A stretch of 64,000 nucleotides of DNA. Origin: Parapedobacter sp035556095. Lineage in GTDB: Bacteria > Bacteroidota > Bacteroidia > Sphingobacteriales > Sphingobacteriaceae. Below are positions 35,979-45,265 of this stretch, piece by piece (position 1 is the stretch's first letter; every line of letters starts with the position of its first letter). The position numbers and the translations under genes were made by a program. Where the stretch lies: NCBI RefSeq assembly GCF_035556095.1, contig NZ_DATMFT010000018.1:414576-478575 (forward strand), written 5' to 3'. The notes below the pieces were generated by a model. It worked only from the letters and a program-made list of their open reading frames with translations, was not told the origin of the DNA and made no database searches.

Positions 35979-36500
35979 CTAGGCCGTGGGTTCATGTTTT
36001 TCGTGAAAGTCAAACCGGGGCTCCACCAATTTGTCTTTTCCATAAATAAAATCCTTGCGGAGATAGTCAGCCGACACGTGGGGGCCATCTAAGTAAATGG
36101 CTTCCTTGGGGCATGCCTCTTCGCAGAGACCGCAGAATATGCAGCGAAGCATGTTAATCTCATACACGGCGGCGTACTTCTCTTCCCGATAGAGGTGCTC
36201 TTCCCCCTTTTGCCGCTCGGCAGAAATCATGGTGATGGCTTCGGCAGGGCAAGACAGCGCGCAAAGCCCACAGGCGGTGCACCGCTCGCGGCCTTCTTCA
36301 TCGCGCTTCAGCGAATGCTGCCCGCGGAAGTTTTTCGAATACGGCCGTTCTTCCTCCGGATACTTCACGGTGGGAATCGGCTTGAAAAAATGCTTGATGG
36401 TAATGCCTAGCCCCTTGAAGATTGCCGGGAGATAAATGCGCTCCCAGAAGTTCATGGGCTTCTGCTCCAATACCTTTTTCCTATTGCTTAAAGACTGCAT
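35979..36500 (-). CDS. nuoI: NADH-quinone oxidoreductase subunit I
   Basis: A 173-residue peripheral subunit starting at the ATG at 36500 (an in-frame TTG at 36518 is less likely). Two ferredoxin motifs, CTACGLCALSCP and CIFCGLCEEACP, bind clusters N6a and N6b, which carry electrons toward the quinone site. The amphipathic N-terminus (IYLPAIFKGLGITIKHFF) docks to the membrane arm. Confidence 0.97.
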   Translation of the reverse strand: MQSLSNRKKVLEQKPMNFWERIYLPAIFKGLGITIKHFFKPIPTVKYPEEERPYSKNFRGQHSLKRDEEGRERCTACGLCALSCPAEAITMISAERQKGEEHLYREEKYAAVYEINMLRCIFCGLCEEACPKEAIYLDGPHVSADYLRKDFIYGKDKLVEPRFDFHEKHEPTA

Positions 36501-36524
36501 ATCGTTTTCCCCAACCAAATTTCG

Positions 36525-37562
36525 TTAAAAAAATGTATCATTGATAATGGTAATCACCCCGGTCAACACAATATTGGCGATAGCCAATGGTATCAACACT
36601 TTCCAGCCCAGGTTCATCAATTGATCATAACGGAAGCGCGGTAGTGTCCACCGGATCCACATGAAGAAAAAGATGAACGCGAATATCTTGGCAAAAAACA
36701 CGACGACACCGATGATGGTGATCCAATTTTGGGAGAGACCCAGCGTATCCATGAAAGGAAAATTATACCCCCCGAAATAGAGTGTGGCCATCAATGCCGA
36801 AGAGACAAACATGTGGATATACTCCGCAAACATGTAGAGGCCGAGTTTCATCGACGAATACTCCACGTTGTAACCACCGATCAATTCAGTCTCGCATTCG
36901 GGCAAATCGAACGGTACACGGTTACATTCTGCGAATGAGCAAATGAGGAAAATGAGGAAACCCAACGGTTGCACCCAAATGTTCCAATTGACGAATCCCG
37001 ATTGCTGCTCTACGATTTCCTTCAGCGAAAGCGATTGGGTAACCATCAACAGGGCGATAAGCGAAAGCCCCATAGCCAACTCGTAGCTGATGCTTTGCGA
37101 TGCGGCGCGCACCGCGCCCATCAATGAAAACTTATTGTTGGATGCCCAGCCGCCCAGCATGATGCCATACACGCTGAGTGCCACCACACCGAACATGTAC
37201 AATACGCCGATATTGACGTCTGTTACCTGCAGTTCGATGACCCGTTCACCGATGGTGAGCGTTTGCCCCCACGGGATGACCGCACTGCCGATACATGCCG
37301 TAATGATGGCAATGGTGGGTCCGAGGATAAATAACGACTTGTGCGCACCGGCAGGGATGATCTCCTCCTTGAAGAAGAACTTACCGCCGTCGCACAGTGG
37401 CTGCAGGATACCGAATGGTCCGGCGCGGTCCGGTCCGTAGCGATCTTGCATGAAACCGGCCACCTTGCGTTCGGCCAAGGTAGAATACATCGCAATCACC
37501 AGCGTAATCACGAAAATCAGGCTTACCAATATTACTTTCTCAATGACAAATGCCAGTTCCAT
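36525..37562 (-). CDS. nuoH: NADH-quinone oxidoreductase subunit H
   Basis: A 345-residue membrane subunit with about eight helices that forms the floor of the quinone cavity. The landmarks are KVAGFMQDRYGPDRAGPFG and ECETELIGGYNVEYSSM. It is normal for the family. It lies 24 bp upstream of nuoI. Confidence 0.97.
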   Translation of the reverse strand: MELAFVIEKVILVSLIFVITLVIAMYSTLAERKVAGFMQDRYGPDRAGPFGILQPLCDGGKFFFKEEIIPAGAHKSLFILGPTIAIITACIGSAVIPWGQTLTIGERVIELQVTDVNIGVLYMFGVVALSVYGIMLGGWASNNKFSLMGAVRAASQSISYELAMGLSLIALLMVTQSLSLKEIVEQQSGFVNWNIWVQPLGFLIFLICSFAECNRVPFDLPECETELIGGYNVEYSSMKLGLYMFAEYIHMFVSSALMATLYFGGYNFPFMDTLGLSQNWITIIGVVVFFAKIFAFIFFFMWIRWTLPRFRYDQLMNLGWKVLIPLAIANIVLTGVITIINDTFF

Positions 37563-37625
37563 ATCTAATACTTCCTATTTTCAAACCAACACATCGATTC
37601 ATCTTCAAATCATCCAATCAACACC

Positions 37626-38642
37626 CTATGGCAGTAACCGTTCCACGCGGTCAAACTGCTCCTTATTGGCCTCCTGTAAGGCCAGATTCGTTTTGACCAC
37701 CGGCGGCGGATTCAATTGTTCGTAGTGGTTTGCCGAGATCACAGACGTCCGCTTCACCGTGCGTGGTCCTTCGATTACCCAGTCTGCGGTGGCCTTCTTA
37801 TCGAACCGGCACGTATTGCAGATAAACGCTTCGGCCTCGCCGTAGGTATCTTTCCGGGCAGTGACCCGCAGCACCTCTTCGCCCTTATACCACAACGTTA
37901 CCTTGCCGCTGCATGTCGGGCAATCGCGATGAGCCTCGACGGGTTTGGTAAACCACACCCGGTTTTTAAACCGGAAAGTTTTGTCCGTCAATGCGCCAAC
38001 CGGGCATACATCGATCATGTTGCCGGAAAATTCATTATCTACCGCCTTGGTAATATAGGTGGAGATTTCGGCGGCATCGCCACGGCCCAAAACACCATGC
38101 ACGCGTTGTGGTGTAAGCTGATCGGCCACCATCACACAACGGTAGCACAGGATACAGCGCGTCATGTGTAGCTGTATTTTATCACCGATATCGATTTTGT
38201 CAAACGTGCGCCGTTCAAACTCGTAACGCGTCTCCGCTAGGCCATGCTCATAACTCAGGTCCTGCAGGTGGCATTCACCGGCTTGATCGCATATAGGGCA
38301 ATCGAGCGGGTGGTTGATCAGTAGCATCTCCACGACACCCTTACGGGCCTCCAGCACTTCGGGTGAGGTAATGTTCTGCACTTCCATGCCGTCCATCACC
38401 GTGGTGCGGCATGAAGCGACCAATTTCGGCATGGGTCGCGGGTCCTTTTCCGAGCCCTTACTCACCTTTACCAAGCAGGTGCGGCACTTACCGCCGCTAC
38501 CTTCCAGCTTGGAATAGTAGCACATCGCCGGCGGCACAACGTCGCCACCGATCGTGCGGGCCGCATTCAATATGGTTGTCCCCGGCGAAACTTCCACCGG
38601 GATACCGTCAATGCTTACCTTGAATTTAACGTCTTCAGCCAT
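37626..38642 (-). CDS. nuoG: NADH-quinone oxidoreductase subunit G (short form)
   Basis: A 338-residue subunit holding only the N-terminal part of the classical NuoG. It has the [2Fe-2S] domain (CYYSKLEGSGGKCRTC), the HPLDCPICDQAGECHLQD cluster and two further cysteine motifs (CILCYRC, CPVGAL), then a short RDCPTC...CNTCRFDK domain. The molybdopterin-oxidoreductase-like C-terminal domain of the roughly 900-residue enterobacterial protein is missing. This short form is usual in Bacteroidota, so it is not read as a truncation. Confidence 0.94.
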   Translation of the reverse strand: MAEDVKFKVSIDGIPVEVSPGTTILNAARTIGGDVVPPAMCYYSKLEGSGGKCRTCLVKVSKGSEKDPRPMPKLVASCRTTVMDGMEVQNITSPEVLEARKGVVEMLLINHPLDCPICDQAGECHLQDLSYEHGLAETRYEFERRTFDKIDIGDKIQLHMTRCILCYRCVMVADQLTPQRVHGVLGRGDAAEISTYITKAVDNEFSGNMIDVCPVGALTDKTFRFKNRVWFTKPVEAHRDCPTCSGKVTLWYKGEEVLRVTARKDTYGEAEAFICNTCRFDKKATADWVIEGPRTVKRTSVISANHYEQLNPPPVVKTNLALQEANKEQFDRVERLLP

Positions 38643-38713
38643 TCTTTTTCAGCTATACACTGTCAGCCCTCGGCTTCCAGTCCTGTTAACTCCGTACTTA
38701 AAACCTTTCTTTT

Positions 38714-40066
38714 TCACACCACCGGCTCCAGCGGATCGGCATAGTGCGCCAATCCGTAATTACGGGTCTGCGCTTCCTGACCATTGGCTACGTGCCACTC
38801 GAATTCGTCCCGGAAGTGGCGGATGGCGCTACCCACCGGCCATGCAGCCGCATCACCGAGCGGGCAAATCGTATTACCCTCGATGTTCTTGGCAACATTC
38901 ACCAACAGGTCGATATCACTATAGGAGCCATGGCCGTGTTCGATATTATGCAACACTTTTTCCATCCATCCTGTCCCTTCGCGGCAGGGCGAACATTGCC
39001 CACAGCTCTCGTGGTGGTAGAACCGGGTGAAATTCCACGTGTTACGCACGATGCACTGATCTTCATCAAATGCGATAAAACCGCCTGACCCCAGCATCGT
39101 ACCACTTTCGAAGCCTCCGTCCGCGAGTGATTCGTAGGTCATCAGGCGCGGCTCACCGCTCGCCGTTTTCACGATCAGGTTGGCTGGAAGGATGGGTACG
39201 GATGAGCCCCCGGCTACCACCGCCTTCAGGCGTTTGCCATTGGGGATACCTCCACAATATTCATCGGAATAAATAAACTCCTCTACGGGCACACCCAACT
39301 CGATTTCGTAAACGCCCGGTTTATTCACGTTGCCGCCGGCAGAAATCAGCTTGGTACCCGTGCTCCGTCCCACGCCGATTTTTGCATACTCCTCGCCGCC
39401 GTCGTTGATAATGGGCACGGTGGCAGCAATGGATTCCACGTTGTTCACCACCGTGGGGCAATTGTAGAGTCCCGATACGGCAGGGAAAGGTGGTTTAATC
39501 CTGGGGTTGCCCCGTTTACCCTCCAATGACTCCAGCAATGCGGTTTCTTCCCCGCAGATGTAGGCACCACCGCCGGGCTGCACATACAGCTCCAGGTCGT
39601 AGCCGGTGCCCAAGATATTCTTGCCGAGGAAACCGGCATTTCTGGCTTCGGCAATGGCCCTCTCAAGGATACGTATCTGCGGCATCATCTCGCCGCGCAC
39701 GTAGATGTATGACGTATGGGCACCCAATGCGTAGCTCGACACAATCATGCCCTCGATTAATGCGTGGGGAATGTATGTCATCAGGTAACGGTCTTTGAAC
39801 GTACCCGGCTCCGACTCATCGGCATTGCATACGAGGTAACGCGGCACGCCTTCAGGCTTGGCCAGGAAACTCCATTTCATCCCTGTGGGGAAACCGGCGC
39901 CACCCCGGCCCCGTAAACCCGACGCTTTCACTTCTTCGACCACCTCTTCTGGGGTGAGCGTTTTCAATGCTTTCTCAACAGCCCGGTACCCCCCTTTCTG
40001 GCGGTACACCTCATAGGTTTGGATGCCGGGAACATCGATATGTGTCAACAATAATTTACGAGCCAT
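38714..40066 (-). CDS. nuoF: NADH-quinone oxidoreductase subunit F
   Basis: A 450-residue flavoprotein with the NADH/FMN site GLRGRGGAGFPTGMKW, GGGAYICGEETALLES and the [4Fe-4S] motif CGQCSPCREGT. It takes hydride from NADH. It lies 5 bp after the nuoE stop, so the two subunits of the NADH module are translated together. Confidence 0.98.
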   Translation of the reverse strand: MARKLLLTHIDVPGIQTYEVYRQKGGYRAVEKALKTLTPEEVVEEVKASGLRGRGGAGFPTGMKWSFLAKPEGVPRYLVCNADESEPGTFKDRYLMTYIPHALIEGMIVSSYALGAHTSYIYVRGEMMPQIRILERAIAEARNAGFLGKNILGTGYDLELYVQPGGGAYICGEETALLESLEGKRGNPRIKPPFPAVSGLYNCPTVVNNVESIAATVPIINDGGEEYAKIGVGRSTGTKLISAGGNVNKPGVYEIELGVPVEEFIYSDEYCGGIPNGKRLKAVVAGGSSVPILPANLIVKTASGEPRLMTYESLADGGFESGTMLGSGGFIAFDEDQCIVRNTWNFTRFYHHESCGQCSPCREGTGWMEKVLHNIEHGHGSYSDIDLLVNVAKNIEGNTICPLGDAAAWPVGSAIRHFRDEFEWHVANGQEAQTRNYGLAHYADPLEPVV

Positions 40067-40071
40067 AATTA

Positions 40072-40614
40072 TCAGCTTTCAGCCGTCAGCTCTCGCCCTT
40101 CAGCTTTATTCTTCAGTTCTTTTATCAGTTGGTCTACTTTCTCTTCCGTGAGGTTTTCATGGAAGGTATACTCCGGCCCGATCTGCAATACCGGTCCGTA
40201 GCCGCAGGCGGCCATGCATTCCACTCCCCGCCAACTGAACAACCCGTCGACGGTCACCTCTCCTTCTTTTACGCCCAGTCGCTGCTCGATATGTGCCATG
40301 ATGCGCTCCGCACCCACCAGGCAACAGGGCCCGGTACGGCACACTTCCAGCACATACTTGCCCTGCGGCCGTAGGAAAAACATGGTATAAAAGGTGGCTA
40401 CCTCATATACCTCTATGGGTTCCAGCTTAAGGTAGGCGGCCACGCTGTCCATCGCGGGGACACTCAGCCAGCCATATACCGCTTGAACCTCGTGCATGAT
40501 CGGCAGCAAAGCCGACTTCTGCCGTCCTTCTGGGTAGCGCGCCACGATCTCGGCAAACTTGCCCAGCATTTCTTCCGTGAACTCCACGGGTTCATTATGT
40601 TTCACACTAAGCAT
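40072..40614 (-). CDS. nuoE: NADH-quinone oxidoreductase subunit E
   Basis: A 180-residue thioredoxin-like subunit. The [2Fe-2S] ligands are in CRTGPC and CMAACGYGP. It partners NuoF. Its start overlaps the end of nuoD by 8 bp, consistent with translational coupling. Confidence 0.97.
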   Translation of the reverse strand: MLSVKHNEPVEFTEEMLGKFAEIVARYPEGRQKSALLPIMHEVQAVYGWLSVPAMDSVAAYLKLEPIEVYEVATFYTMFFLRPQGKYVLEVCRTGPCCLVGAERIMAHIEQRLGVKEGEVTVDGLFSWRGVECMAACGYGPVLQIGPEYTFHENLTEEKVDQLIKELKNKAEGRELTAES

Positions 40615-41845
40615 CCAATTCTCCTGCTATGACGTTTAAGCTACTCATGTTGATGATGGCATCGGAGAGCAGCATCCCGCTACTCATCGGTGCGTACATC
40701 TGATAGTTGATGAATGATGGCCTGCGGAAATGCAGCCGATAGGGTGACCTACCGCCATCGCTGATCAGGTAAAAGCCCAATTCACCGTTTGCCCCTTCCA
40801 CGCAGTGGTACACCTCATTCTTCGGCGCATCGATTTCGCCCATCACAATCTTGAAATGGTAAATCAACGCCTCCATGTTATTGTAGACCTGCTCTTTAGG
40901 CGGAAGATAAAAATCCGGTACATCCGCATGGAAAATGCCCTTTGGCTCCTTTTCAATCTTGTCCAGTGCCTGTTCAATGATTTTCAAGCTCTCCCACATT
41001 TCGTTGTTGCGGACCATGAAACGGTCGTATACATCGCCTTTGGTGCCCACGGGGATATCAAACTCAAACTCTTCATATGACGAGTAAGGCTCGTTCACCC
41101 GAACGTCGTAATCGACACCAGTGGCACGCAGTATCGGCCCACTCCAACTGTAACCCAAAGCGGTTTTTGCATCCACCGCCGCCACATCCGCAGTACGGTC
41201 GATAAAAATCCGATTACGGTTGAAGAGTTCTTCAAATTCTTTCAACACCGGCGGGAACCGTTTCAGGAACTCACGGATTTTAGCAAACGCAGTTTGGTTG
41301 AAATCCCGTTCGAACCCACCGATACGGCCGATGTTGGTGGTGAGTCGTGCCCCGCAGATCTCTTCGTAGATTTCATAAATAAATTCCCGCTCTTGCAGTA
41401 CATAAAGGAAGCCGGAAAAAGCACCGGTATCCACGCCAAGAATGCCGTTACAGATGATATGGTCGGTGATGCGTGCGAGCTCCATGATGATCACGCGCAT
41501 ATACTGCACCCTTTTAGGTATCTCGATTTCGAGGAGCTTCTCTACCGTCATGTGCCAGCCCATGTTGTTGATGGGCGACGAGCAATAGTTAAGGCGGTCG
41601 GTTAGCGGTGTGATTTGGTAGTAAGGTCGGTGTTCGGCGATTTTCTCAAATGCCCGGTGGATATAGCCGATAGTTGACACACCACTGACGATGCGTTCGC
41701 CGTCGACCTGCAGGACATTCTGGAACACCCCGTGTGTGGCGGGATGAGTAGGCCCGAGATTGAGCGTAAACAACTCATCCTGCGGGTCGTTGTCGCTAAA
41801 AACAGGTTTGTTGCCCGTTATTTTGGAAACCGAATCGCTCATCAT
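40607..41845 (-). CDS. nuoD: NADH-quinone oxidoreductase subunit D
   Basis: A 412-residue subunit of the quinone-reducing module. GPTHPATHGV near the start holds the conserved His for quinone, and GGRSPYRLHFRRPSF closes the protein. It is separate from nuoC, unlike the fused NuoCD of Escherichia coli. Two Met codons open the gene; either could be used. Confidence 0.97.
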   Translation of the reverse strand: MMSDSVSKITGNKPVFSDNDPQDELFTLNLGPTHPATHGVFQNVLQVDGERIVSGVSTIGYIHRAFEKIAEHRPYYQITPLTDRLNYCSSPINNMGWHMTVEKLLEIEIPKRVQYMRVIIMELARITDHIICNGILGVDTGAFSGFLYVLQEREFIYEIYEEICGARLTTNIGRIGGFERDFNQTAFAKIREFLKRFPPVLKEFEELFNRNRIFIDRTADVAAVDAKTALGYSWSGPILRATGVDYDVRVNEPYSSYEEFEFDIPVGTKGDVYDRFMVRNNEMWESLKIIEQALDKIEKEPKGIFHADVPDFYLPPKEQVYNNMEALIYHFKIVMGEIDAPKNEVYHCVEGANGELGFYLISDGGRSPYRLHFRRPSFINYQMYAPMSSGMLLSDAIINMSSLNVIAGELDA

Positions 41846-41848
41846 ATC

Positions 41849-42355
41849 TTATCTTCCGAAGAAATAGTCTTTCTTATCTATCTTATTGGGGTCTTCCAAC
41901 GGATATTCTTTCCGCATGGGAAACACCTCCATGTCGTCTACGTTCAAAATGCGCCGCAAATCGGGGTGCCCGACGAATTGTATACCGAAGAAATCGTAGG
42001 TCTCACGCTCCATCCAATTCGCACCATCCCACAACACAGTAGCGGTGGGAATGGCTGGGTATCCCCCTTGCAGGAACACTTTGACACGGATACGCACATT
42101 ATTGACCAGACTGTGCACATGGTACACCACGGCAAATTCCTTTTCCAAGTCGGGGTAGTGTACGGCCGTGATATCCGTCAAATAGCCGAATTGCAATTCT
42201 TCATCGGTTTTCAAAAATTCCAGGACATCCAGCAGCTGCGTCGTATCGGTTTCGACGGTAAGTAGCCCAAATGGTTCCGTTATGTTGCGGATGGCATCTC
42301 CGTCAAACCGGCCCTGAAGACGCTTCAATACCGTGTTGTTATCGAGTTTAGCCAT
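41849..42355 (-). CDS. nuoC: NADH-quinone oxidoreductase subunit C
   Basis: A 168-residue subunit from the ATG at 42355 (an in-frame TTG at 42379 would overlap nuoB more). The 30-kDa subunit motif appears as WMERETYDFFGIQFVGHPDLRRIL (quoted in part: ERETYDFFGIQF and GHPDLRRIL). The gene overlaps the end of nuoB by 8 bp and ends 3 bp before nuoD. Confidence 0.96.
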   Translation of the reverse strand: MAKLDNNTVLKRLQGRFDGDAIRNITEPFGLLTVETDTTQLLDVLEFLKTDEELQFGYLTDITAVHYPDLEKEFAVVYHVHSLVNNVRIRVKVFLQGGYPAIPTATVLWDGANWMERETYDFFGIQFVGHPDLRRILNVDDMEVFPMRKEYPLEDPNKIDKKDYFFGR

Positions 42356-42899
42356 GGGTTTGTATTCCGTACTTTTCAAGTAAAGCCTTATATTCGGGCG
42401 AATTGCGCCGATTCAATGATTCATTCTTCACGATTTCCTGCAACCGCATGACACCATCGAGGATCGCCTCCGGTCTTGGAGGACATCCCGGCACATATAC
42501 ATCAACCGGAATCACTTCATCGATACCTTGCAGCACCGAATAGGTATCGAATATCCCACCGCTCGATGCACATGCCCCTACGGCAATCACCCAACGGGGT
42601 TCGGCCATCTGGATGTATACCTGCTTAAGCACCGGCGCCATTTTTTTGGCAATGGTGCCCATAACCAACAACATATCGGCTTGCCGCGGCGAAAAGCTCG
42701 GCCGCTCCGCACCAAAACGGGCCAAATCATAGTGAGCGCCCATCGTTGCCATGAATTCGATACCACAGCACGATGTCGCAAATGGAAGCGGCCATAATGA
42801 ATTGGCCCTAGCCAACCCAATAGCCTTATCCAGTGTCGTTGCAAAAAAACCCGACCCTTCTACGCCAGGCGGCGCCGGCGCCAATTTAATATCACTCAT
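42348..42899 (-). CDS. nuoB: NADH-quinone oxidoreductase subunit B
   Basis: A 183-residue subunit that binds the terminal cluster N2 through Cys44, Cys45 (SCCGIEF), Cys110 (GACASSGG) and Cys139 (PGCPPRPE). It hands electrons to quinone. It is separated from nuoA by an unusual 127-bp structured gap and overlaps nuoC at its end. Confidence 0.97.
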   Translation of the reverse strand: MSDIKLAPAPPGVEGSGFFATTLDKAIGLARANSLWPLPFATSCCGIEFMATMGAHYDLARFGAERPSFSPRQADMLLVMGTIAKKMAPVLKQVYIQMAEPRWVIAVGACASSGGIFDTYSVLQGIDEVIPVDVYVPGCPPRPEAILDGVMRLQEIVKNESLNRRNSPEYKALLEKYGIQTHG

Positions 42900-42919
42900 G
42901 CTTACTCCGGTCTTACCTC

Positions 42920-43028
42920 AAAAAAAACTCACCTATATTACAGTATAGACGAGTCGCAAAATTACAATATATTGGGTGCTTATCGGGCGAATTGTATTAT
43001 TTAGAAACGTTCTAGTGTTGTGCGACTC
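42920..43028 (-). promoter_or_regulatory. Structured element between nuoA and nuoB
   Basis: On the minus strand an 8-bp perfect closing stem GAGTCGCA (43028-43021) / TGCGACTC (42958-42951) encloses two hairpins: TAGAA-CGT-TTCTA (43014-43002) and TACAAT (42996-42991) / ATTGTA (42968-42963), a three-way-junction layout. A small CTATA / TATAG hairpin (42948-42933) and a run of eight T (42927-42920) follow just before nuoB. A -7-like TAATTTTG (42964-42957) sits in the same stretch. The closing stem starts within the nuoA stop codon. It may be an attenuator, a processing site or an internal promoter. Confidence 0.45.
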
Positions 43029-43404
43029 AGTCCCACTCCAATGCTTTCCGCTTAATGATATAAATGAATCCCAACAGCAACAATCCCATAAACACGAACA
43101 TTTCAATCAGCCCAGACAATCCGAATTCGCGGAAATTGACTGCCCAAGGATACATGAAAATAACCTCTATGTCAAAGATGACGAATAGAATCGCCACGAT
43201 AAAATACTTAATGGAAAACGGCTGGCGAGCATTTCCGATTACTTCCACGCCCGACTCGAACGCACCCAACTTATTCTCAGTCCTTACCTTAGGACCGATG
43301 AGGTGCGTAATGATGATTGTTCCCACGCCAAATCCGGCCGCTACAATCAGTTGGATTAATATAGGTAAGTAATCCTGGGGGGTACTCAATAATTCCGATT
43401 CCAT
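43027..43404 (-). CDS. nuoA: NADH-quinone oxidoreductase subunit A
   Basis: A 125-residue, three-helix subunit from the ATG at 43404 (the in-frame TTG at 43428 lies on the promoter). The landmark KLGAFESGVEV and the FDIEVIFMYPWAVNF block are typical. It is the first gene of nuoABCDEFGHIJKLMN. TAGTTTTG at 43433-43426 is a good -7 box, giving a very short leader. Confidence 0.95.
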   Translation of the reverse strand: MESELLSTPQDYLPILIQLIVAAGFGVGTIIITHLIGPKVRTENKLGAFESGVEVIGNARQPFSIKYFIVAILFVIFDIEVIFMYPWAVNFREFGLSGLIEMFVFMGLLLLGFIYIIKRKALEWD

Positions 43405-43436
43405 CGTATCTGTGTTAACGTGGGACAAAACTAAAA

Positions 43437-43470
43437 AATAAAGCGCTAATTCGGAAATTAGCGCTTTATT
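43437..43470 (-). terminator. Intrinsic terminator of the Ton/TPR operon
   Basis: A perfect 15-bp stem AATAAAGCGCTAATT / AATTAGCGCTTTATT with a 4-nt loop. Read on the minus strand it is followed by TTTTTAG. It lies 34 bp after the TPR gene stop and directly upstream of the nuoA -7 box (43433-43426), so the nuoA -33 region lies inside the hairpin. Confidence 0.9.
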
Positions 43471-43504
43471 AAGGTCGTTACTGAAAAACCTGCGGTGATG
43501 CTGA

Positions 43505-45238
43505 TTACCTTCCCGCAGAATCAGCTGCTGAAGCGGCTGACGCTTGCTCTAAGTACTGTAGCGTTTGCTTAGCATAGTCATTCTCAGGGTCCAGCTTCAA
43601 TGTTTCTCCGAGATAATCCCGGGCCTTCTGGTACTCTCCGTTTTTCGCGCTAATAGCTGCGAGGTTGTTGTAGATCTCGATGAAATTATTTTTAGCCTTC
43701 TGTACCTCGGCATCTCCTTTTTCTTTCACTACTTCAATGTACTTTTCGAAGTAAGGAACGGCCAATCCCTTGGGCTGCTCGCTATCGTCCAATAAATTCT
43801 TAATCCTCGCCTTAAACAGGTAAGCGTCTTGCGTAGTCGGTGCCTTTTCGATAACTACACCGAATGCGGTATCTGCTTGATGCAGCAATTCCGTTTCCGC
43901 TGGACCACGTTGGGCCACCGGCTTCGTTGCAACCGCATAATATCCAGCATATCCGAGGTAGAAGTTATCGTAAATAAAGTTACGCGACGCAGGAGTAGAT
44001 GCGGCAATTTCGAACACCTTCGAGGCATCCACAAACTTCTTGTCGGCAAAAATCTCCTTACCCACATCGTTGAGGTCATCGGCGATGGACGAATCGGCAA
44101 CCACGGCTTTCTTCAACTGCACAATCCCTTCATTGAACAATGCTTCATCTGTCGGGTTGCTTTGCGTTGCCAATTTGATATCGGCAAGGCCCAAGTGAAG
44201 GTAGTCACGCGGAATGATGCGGTCGGCCTCCATCCGGGTAAATAGCTTATCCAACGCGTCTTTACTTTCCTGGAACTGTTTGTTTTGATAAGCCGAATAT
44301 CCGAGGTACCGCAGTACCTTCGGGTTTACATCTTCCAGCTGTGCCAATTCAGCTGCCTGTACTTGCAATTCTTCGTAGTCTTTCACATAAACCAAGAAGT
44401 CAGCATAGCGGATCCGCGAATCTACTGTGTAGTCGGTTTTATCCATATATTGCTTATAGAACTTCACAGCTTCCTGGTTGCGTGTGTTGTAGTCTTCTAT
44501 GGCGGTTGCCGTGTTGGCCCATGCATGGTAGGTCTCTGCGAGCTCGCGGTATGTAGGTGCATAGTCAGGCACCTCTTCGGCGATTTGCTTCAATCCATCA
44601 ATCGCCTCTTGCCAAGCATGCGATAAACGGGTAATCACCTGCAGCTGTACCTTTGCACGTGTTAACGTATTGTCCAGCAGCGACGCGTCCCGGTAATTCA
44701 CATAAGCAGGACTGGCGCTCTCCAATCCGAAATATGCATCCCCCAGCGCCAACGGAATCATCGGATCTTCCGTATTCTTGGCCTTCGCTTGATCCAAGTA
44801 TTCTACTGCCTTTTGGTAGTTGGGCTCGGGTGCATCAATATACGCCCTACCGATATGGTAAAGCTCCAAATATTGCTTGCGTTTCAATTTCTGAGTCGCT
44901 TCTGCAAACTTCGCTGTGGCAGCACTCTCGTTGCCGCTATATAGCTCAACGATCCCCTGCCCTACCTTATTTAAGTTGTTTTTCGGATCAGCGGTCAACC
45001 CCTGATCAAAAAGTGTTTTTGCAGAATCAAGGTGATCGTTCTCTATATAAACGAGCCCTAAATAAAAGTAATTTTCACCGTTTTTCGGCTTGCTTTTCAC
45101 AAGCGTCTCCAGCATTTGCTTTGCTTGGGCGAACTGCTCCGCATCTATCGCCTTCTTCGCGTCGTCCAAGCTCTGCGCCTGCACTCCCGTAACCACAAAA
45201 GCAAGGGATATACCCCATATCATTGCTTTCTTCATCAT
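43505..45238 (-). CDS. Exported TPR-repeat protein
   Basis: A 577-residue protein with a signal peptide (about 1-21, cut after VQA) and tetratricopeptide repeats along most of its length (for example YFYLGLVYIENDHLDSAKTL near 55-75 and KARDYLGETLKLDPENDYAK near 540). Such periplasmic repeat proteins scaffold complexes. It is 27 bp downstream of the PstS-like gene and ends at a terminator, so it is the last gene of the Ton operon. Its partner is unknown; the conserved linkage suggests a role with TonB or with the PstS-like protein. Confidence 0.9.
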   Translation of the reverse strand: MMKKAMIWGISLAFVVTGVQAQSLDDAKKAIDAEQFAQAKQMLETLVKSKPKNGENYFYLGLVYIENDHLDSAKTLFDQGLTADPKNNLNKVGQGIVELYSGNESAATAKFAEATQKLKRKQYLELYHIGRAYIDAPEPNYQKAVEYLDQAKAKNTEDPMIPLALGDAYFGLESASPAYVNYRDASLLDNTLTRAKVQLQVITRLSHAWQEAIDGLKQIAEEVPDYAPTYRELAETYHAWANTATAIEDYNTRNQEAVKFYKQYMDKTDYTVDSRIRYADFLVYVKDYEELQVQAAELAQLEDVNPKVLRYLGYSAYQNKQFQESKDALDKLFTRMEADRIIPRDYLHLGLADIKLATQSNPTDEALFNEGIVQLKKAVVADSSIADDLNDVGKEIFADKKFVDASKVFEIAASTPASRNFIYDNFYLGYAGYYAVATKPVAQRGPAETELLHQADTAFGVVIEKAPTTQDAYLFKARIKNLLDDSEQPKGLAVPYFEKYIEVVKEKGDAEVQKAKNNFIEIYNNLAAISAKNGEYQKARDYLGETLKLDPENDYAKQTLQYLEQASAASAADSAGR

Positions 45239-45265
45239 TTTTACTCTATTAAGTGTTTAATCTAT

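Noticed and set aside
37626..38642. NuoG as a truncated pseudogene
   Set aside because: All iron-sulfur motifs are intact and the short form is usual for Bacteroidota.
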